A stretch of DNA of 34,992 bases from Clostridia bacterium (GTDB lineage Bacteria > Bacillota > Clostridia > Christensenellales > Aristaeellaceae), in NCBI GenBank assembly GCA_017938795.1, contig JAGBAV010000032.1, positions 1 to 34,992 on the forward strand. The letters are read 5' to 3'. Both the position numbers and the translations under genes were made by a program. Each line of letters starts with the position of its first letter. Position 1 is the stretch's first letter. The notes under the pieces are model-generated. The model was not told the DNA's origin, searched no databases, and was given only the letters and a program-made list of their open reading frames with translations. Positions 32,297 through 34,992 of this stretch are shown one piece after another.

Positions 32297-33057
32297 TCAG
32301 AGCTTTCTCGCCTTGAAGCACACCGAGATCGGAATCATCTCTGCCTTGCGTGCCTTCGGGCTCTGTGTATCCTCCGCCTGCCGCAGATCGTTCTGCTCGA
32401 TCATCTGCTCGATCACGAAGCCCGCCTTCGCCAGCGCGTTGACATAGGTCGAGATCCTCCTGTTGCACAGGATCACCTCGCTGTCATGCACAGGCATCCG
32501 GAAATACGACTCGTCGAAGTAGCTGCGCGTGAGCGTCAGCCTGCCGCCCTCCAGCACATCCCTGCGCTCCGCGCAGGACCACGAAACGCAGTAGTGCAGC
32601 GTATGATGCCAGCTGAAGATGAACACGCCGTCCTTTTTCAGATAGGAAGCAATCCTGTCAAACGTCCCCTGCAGGTCCGTCGTCCAGCCGATCTGGAATA
32701 CACATAGTCAAAGTATCCCTTCGGTACGTCGATCTCCGCCTCCATCGGTGAGCAGATCAGCCGGGCATGATATCCGTGCTGCGCGAGATACTCCCCTGCA
32801 TGGTCAAGCTGATGCTGCGACAGATCCACGCCCCAAAGCTCGCCCGCCCCTCGTTCTGCATGATACCTGAGCGAATGTCCGCTCCCGCAGCAGATCTCCA
32901 GCATGCGCTTGCCCCGGACGTTGCCGAACAGCTGCAGCTCGTCCTCCGTCGCGAACATCACGCCATATTTGGGCAGCGCCGTCGTGCCGAACCACTCGTC
33001 CGCATGCGCATCCCAGTACGCACGATTCTCCTCGATGATTGCCGCCTCTTTGCTCAT
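32297..33057 (-). pseudogene. Class I SAM-dependent methyltransferase, frameshifted
   Basis: Two frames together make one methyltransferase of about 250 residues. The first begins at ATG 33057 (GGAGGGG five bases upstream, ATGA overlap with the mutY stop) and contains motif I LEICCGSGHSL (53-63) and VDLS (77-80). After YFDYVYS the frame goes wrong near 32693. The matching continuation, IGWTTDLQGTFDRIASYL and then FIFSWHH, lies in the next frame and runs to the stop at 32297. Relatives usually have a few residues between the YS and IGW segments, so a 7-base deletion (or a one-base error) is likely. It could be a true pseudogene or a sequencing error. Substrate unknown. Confidence 0.85.
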
Positions 33058-34106
33058 AGCCGCCCCTCCAGCCGCTCAAGCGCCAGCTCCCTCGCGCGCC
33101 GCACCGCCGTGGGCAGCGGGAGCGCTGCGAGCTGCTGAGCATCCGCCCATACACCGCCGGGGATCTCCGTCATCCCGTCCGCCTCCAGCGCATGGATCTC
33201 CATCTCCCAGATGATGTGGGTGAATACATGCTTTGCCTGCCCGAGCACGCCGTCATACGCCGCAGCGACGCCCATCGCATCAAGATGCGCGCACAGCGCC
33301 GAAGGCTCGCGCCCGTCCAGCAGATCCGGGAAGACATACAGCCCGCCAAGAAGCCGTTCCTCCCGGCGCACAAGCAGCACGCGACCGCGGCAGAAGACCA
33401 GCAGCACGGCGCGCCGCTCCACGCGCTGCGCCTTTTTCTTCTTTTTATTGGGCAGCGATGCTGCAATCCCCTGCGCAAGACCCCTGCAGCTCTCCCGCAC
33501 AGGGCAGATCAGGCAGGCCGGATTGCGCGGCGTGCACATCCGGGCGCCCATCTCCATCATGGCGTTGGCAAACGCGCCCGGCCTGTCCCTCGGCACAAGC
33601 TCCTGCACGCGCTGCGTCACAGCCCTGCGCATGGCGGGCGTGCCGACCTCATCCGTCAGCGCGTCATAGCGGCAGATCACGCGCTCCACATTGCCGTCCA
33701 CCGCCGCGGCAGGTATGCCGAAGGCGATCGAGGCGATCGCCCCCGCCGTGTAGTCCCCGATACCGGGCAGAGCGCGCAGCTGCGCAAGATCCCCCGGCAG
33801 CTCGCCGCCATACTCGCTGCAGATCATCTGCGCCGCCTTATGCAGGCTGCGCGCGCGGCTGTAGTATCCAAGTCCCTCCCAGTACTTGAGCAGCTCCTCC
33901 TGAGAGGACTGAGCCAGCGACCGGACGTCCGGATACCGGGCGAGAAACCGCTCATAATACCCAATAACCGTCTCTGCTCTCGTCTGCTGGAGCATGATCT
34001 CCGATATCCATATCTGATACGGGTCCTTTGTGCGCCGCCATGGCAGATCCCGGTGCCCCTGATCATACCATGCCAGCACTGACCGTGTGAAGTTTTCTCT
34101 TTCCAT
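33054..34106 (-). CDS. mutY: A/G-specific adenine DNA glycosylase
   Basis: The 350-residue protein has the MutY layout: DLPWR (20-24), catalytic Glu36 in ISEIMLQQT, helix-hairpin-helix LPGIGDYTAGAI (113-124), catalytic Asp137 in VDGNVER, and the [4Fe-4S] ligands Cys191, 198, 201 and 207 (C-x6-C-x2-C-x5-C). The C-terminal NUDIX-like domain (about 230-345) recognises 8-oxoguanine. It removes adenine mispaired with 8-oxoG. ATG 34106 has GGAGG five bases upstream; an ATG at 34118 is the alternative. A weak promoter (TAGAAT, 34131-34126) lies just upstream. A lysine-rich linker joins the two domains. Confidence 0.95.
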   Translation of the reverse strand: MERENFTRSVLAWYDQGHRDLPWRRTKDPYQIWISEIMLQQTRAETVIGYYERFLARYPDVRSLAQSSQEELLKYWEGLGYYSRARSLHKAAQMICSEYGGELPGDLAQLRALPGIGDYTAGAIASIAFGIPAAAVDGNVERVICRYDALTDEVGTPAMRRAVTQRVQELVPRDRPGAFANAMMEMGARMCTPRNPACLICPVRESCRGLAQGIAASLPNKKKKKAQRVERRAVLLVFCRGRVLLVRREERLLGGLYVFPDLLDGREPSALCAHLDAMGVAAAYDGVLGQAKHVFTHIIWEMEIHALEADGMTEIPGGVWADAQQLAALPLPTAVRRARELALERLEGRL

Positions 34107-34275
34107 ATCGTCCTCCATGGGCTCAATTCTACCATGAAAGCGCCTTTTCGGCTACCGCAATCACGAAATTTTAAGATATGACGATTTTTCGAAAGATTCC
34201 GGACGCATTGTCGGTATATTTTTGAAATTTCCGGATATTCTGATCTGTGCGGAAATATTTTCCTTCATTTCCATC

Positions 34276-34304
34276 TTGCCTGTTTGGCACAAGTCGCGTA
34301 TATT
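34276..34304 (+). promoter_or_regulatory. Promoter of groESL
   Basis: TTGCCT (34276-34281), 17-base spacer, TATATT (34299-34304). Transcription would begin close to 34311, so the CIRCE operator lies at the start of the mRNA, as usual. The rest of the 270-base gap to mutY shows no gene. Confidence 0.6.
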
Positions 34305-34313
34305 ATACTTGCT

Positions 34314-34340
34314 TTAGCACTCGTCGCCAAAGAGTGCTAA
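34314..34340 (+). promoter_or_regulatory. CIRCE operator (HrcA binding site)
   Basis: TTAGCACTC, nine bases, GAGTGCTAA: an exact match to the CIRCE consensus. It predicts repression of groESL by HrcA and induction on heat shock. Confidence 0.98.
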
Positions 34341-34377
34341 CAACCCTGTGTTACAAAGACGAAGGAGGTCTATTCAC

Positions 34378-34992
<615 letters not shown>

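Overview
The window reads as chromosome from a GC-rich member of the Clostridia (Bacillota), probably a gut anaerobe. Supporting signs are AGGAGG-type ribosome binding sites, TTGACA/TATAAT promoters with 17-bp spacers, a perfect CIRCE element before groESL, the dgt-dnaG-rpoD-trmK-nif3 order, the def-fmt-rsmB-rlmN-prpC-prkC-rsgA-rpe-thiN order, an RNase P RNA with type A character, and an HD-type dNTPase. Most genes lie on the minus strand. No tRNA, rRNA, insertion sequence, prophage or CRISPR array was found.

Layout. 1-3129: a divergent Hsp70-like gene cut by the window edge, and a divergently transcribed family 9 glycoside hydrolase without a signal peptide. 3224-6263: araB-type ribulokinase followed by a glycerol-1-phosphate dehydrogenase. 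6415-9092: a CAT/E2-fold acyltransferase homologue coupled by stop-start overlap to an AMP-forming acyl ligase, with its own promoter and terminator. 9210-10803: RNase P RNA, a small DUF5655-like protein and a coiled-coil zinc-ribbon protein. 10803-16301: a TrmK-Nif3 fusion, then rpoD, dnaG and dgt (macromolecular synthesis cluster). 16473-25460: a nine-gene run covering formylation and deformylation, rRNA methylation, PASTA kinase and phosphatase signalling, ribosome assembly GTPase, pentose phosphate epimerase and thiamine pyrophosphokinase, nearly all by overlapping stop-start junctions. 25657-30420: a PNPOx-like flavoprotein, a divergent Lgt-like membrane protein, an exported phosphodiester glycosidase homologue, and priA. 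30485-31777: a WYL regulator and a small zinc-ribbon protein, divergent from priA across a 12-bp palindrome. 31848-34106: mutY, a frameshifted methyltransferase and a DUF523 (TudS-type) protein as one operon. 34276-34992: HrcA/CIRCE-controlled groES and the start of groEL.

Most of the window is conserved housekeeping. The parts that depart from it are the TrmK-Nif3 fusion with an internal ribosome binding site for the Nif3 part, the ligase and acyltransferase pair whose acyltransferase has Glu where the catalytic His should be, the hexapeptide tandem repeat at the start of RsmB, the Lgt-like protein lacking signature residues, and the broken methyltransferase. I saw no multi-gene system that I could call clearly new; the ligase and acyltransferase pair is the best candidate for undescribed biochemistry.
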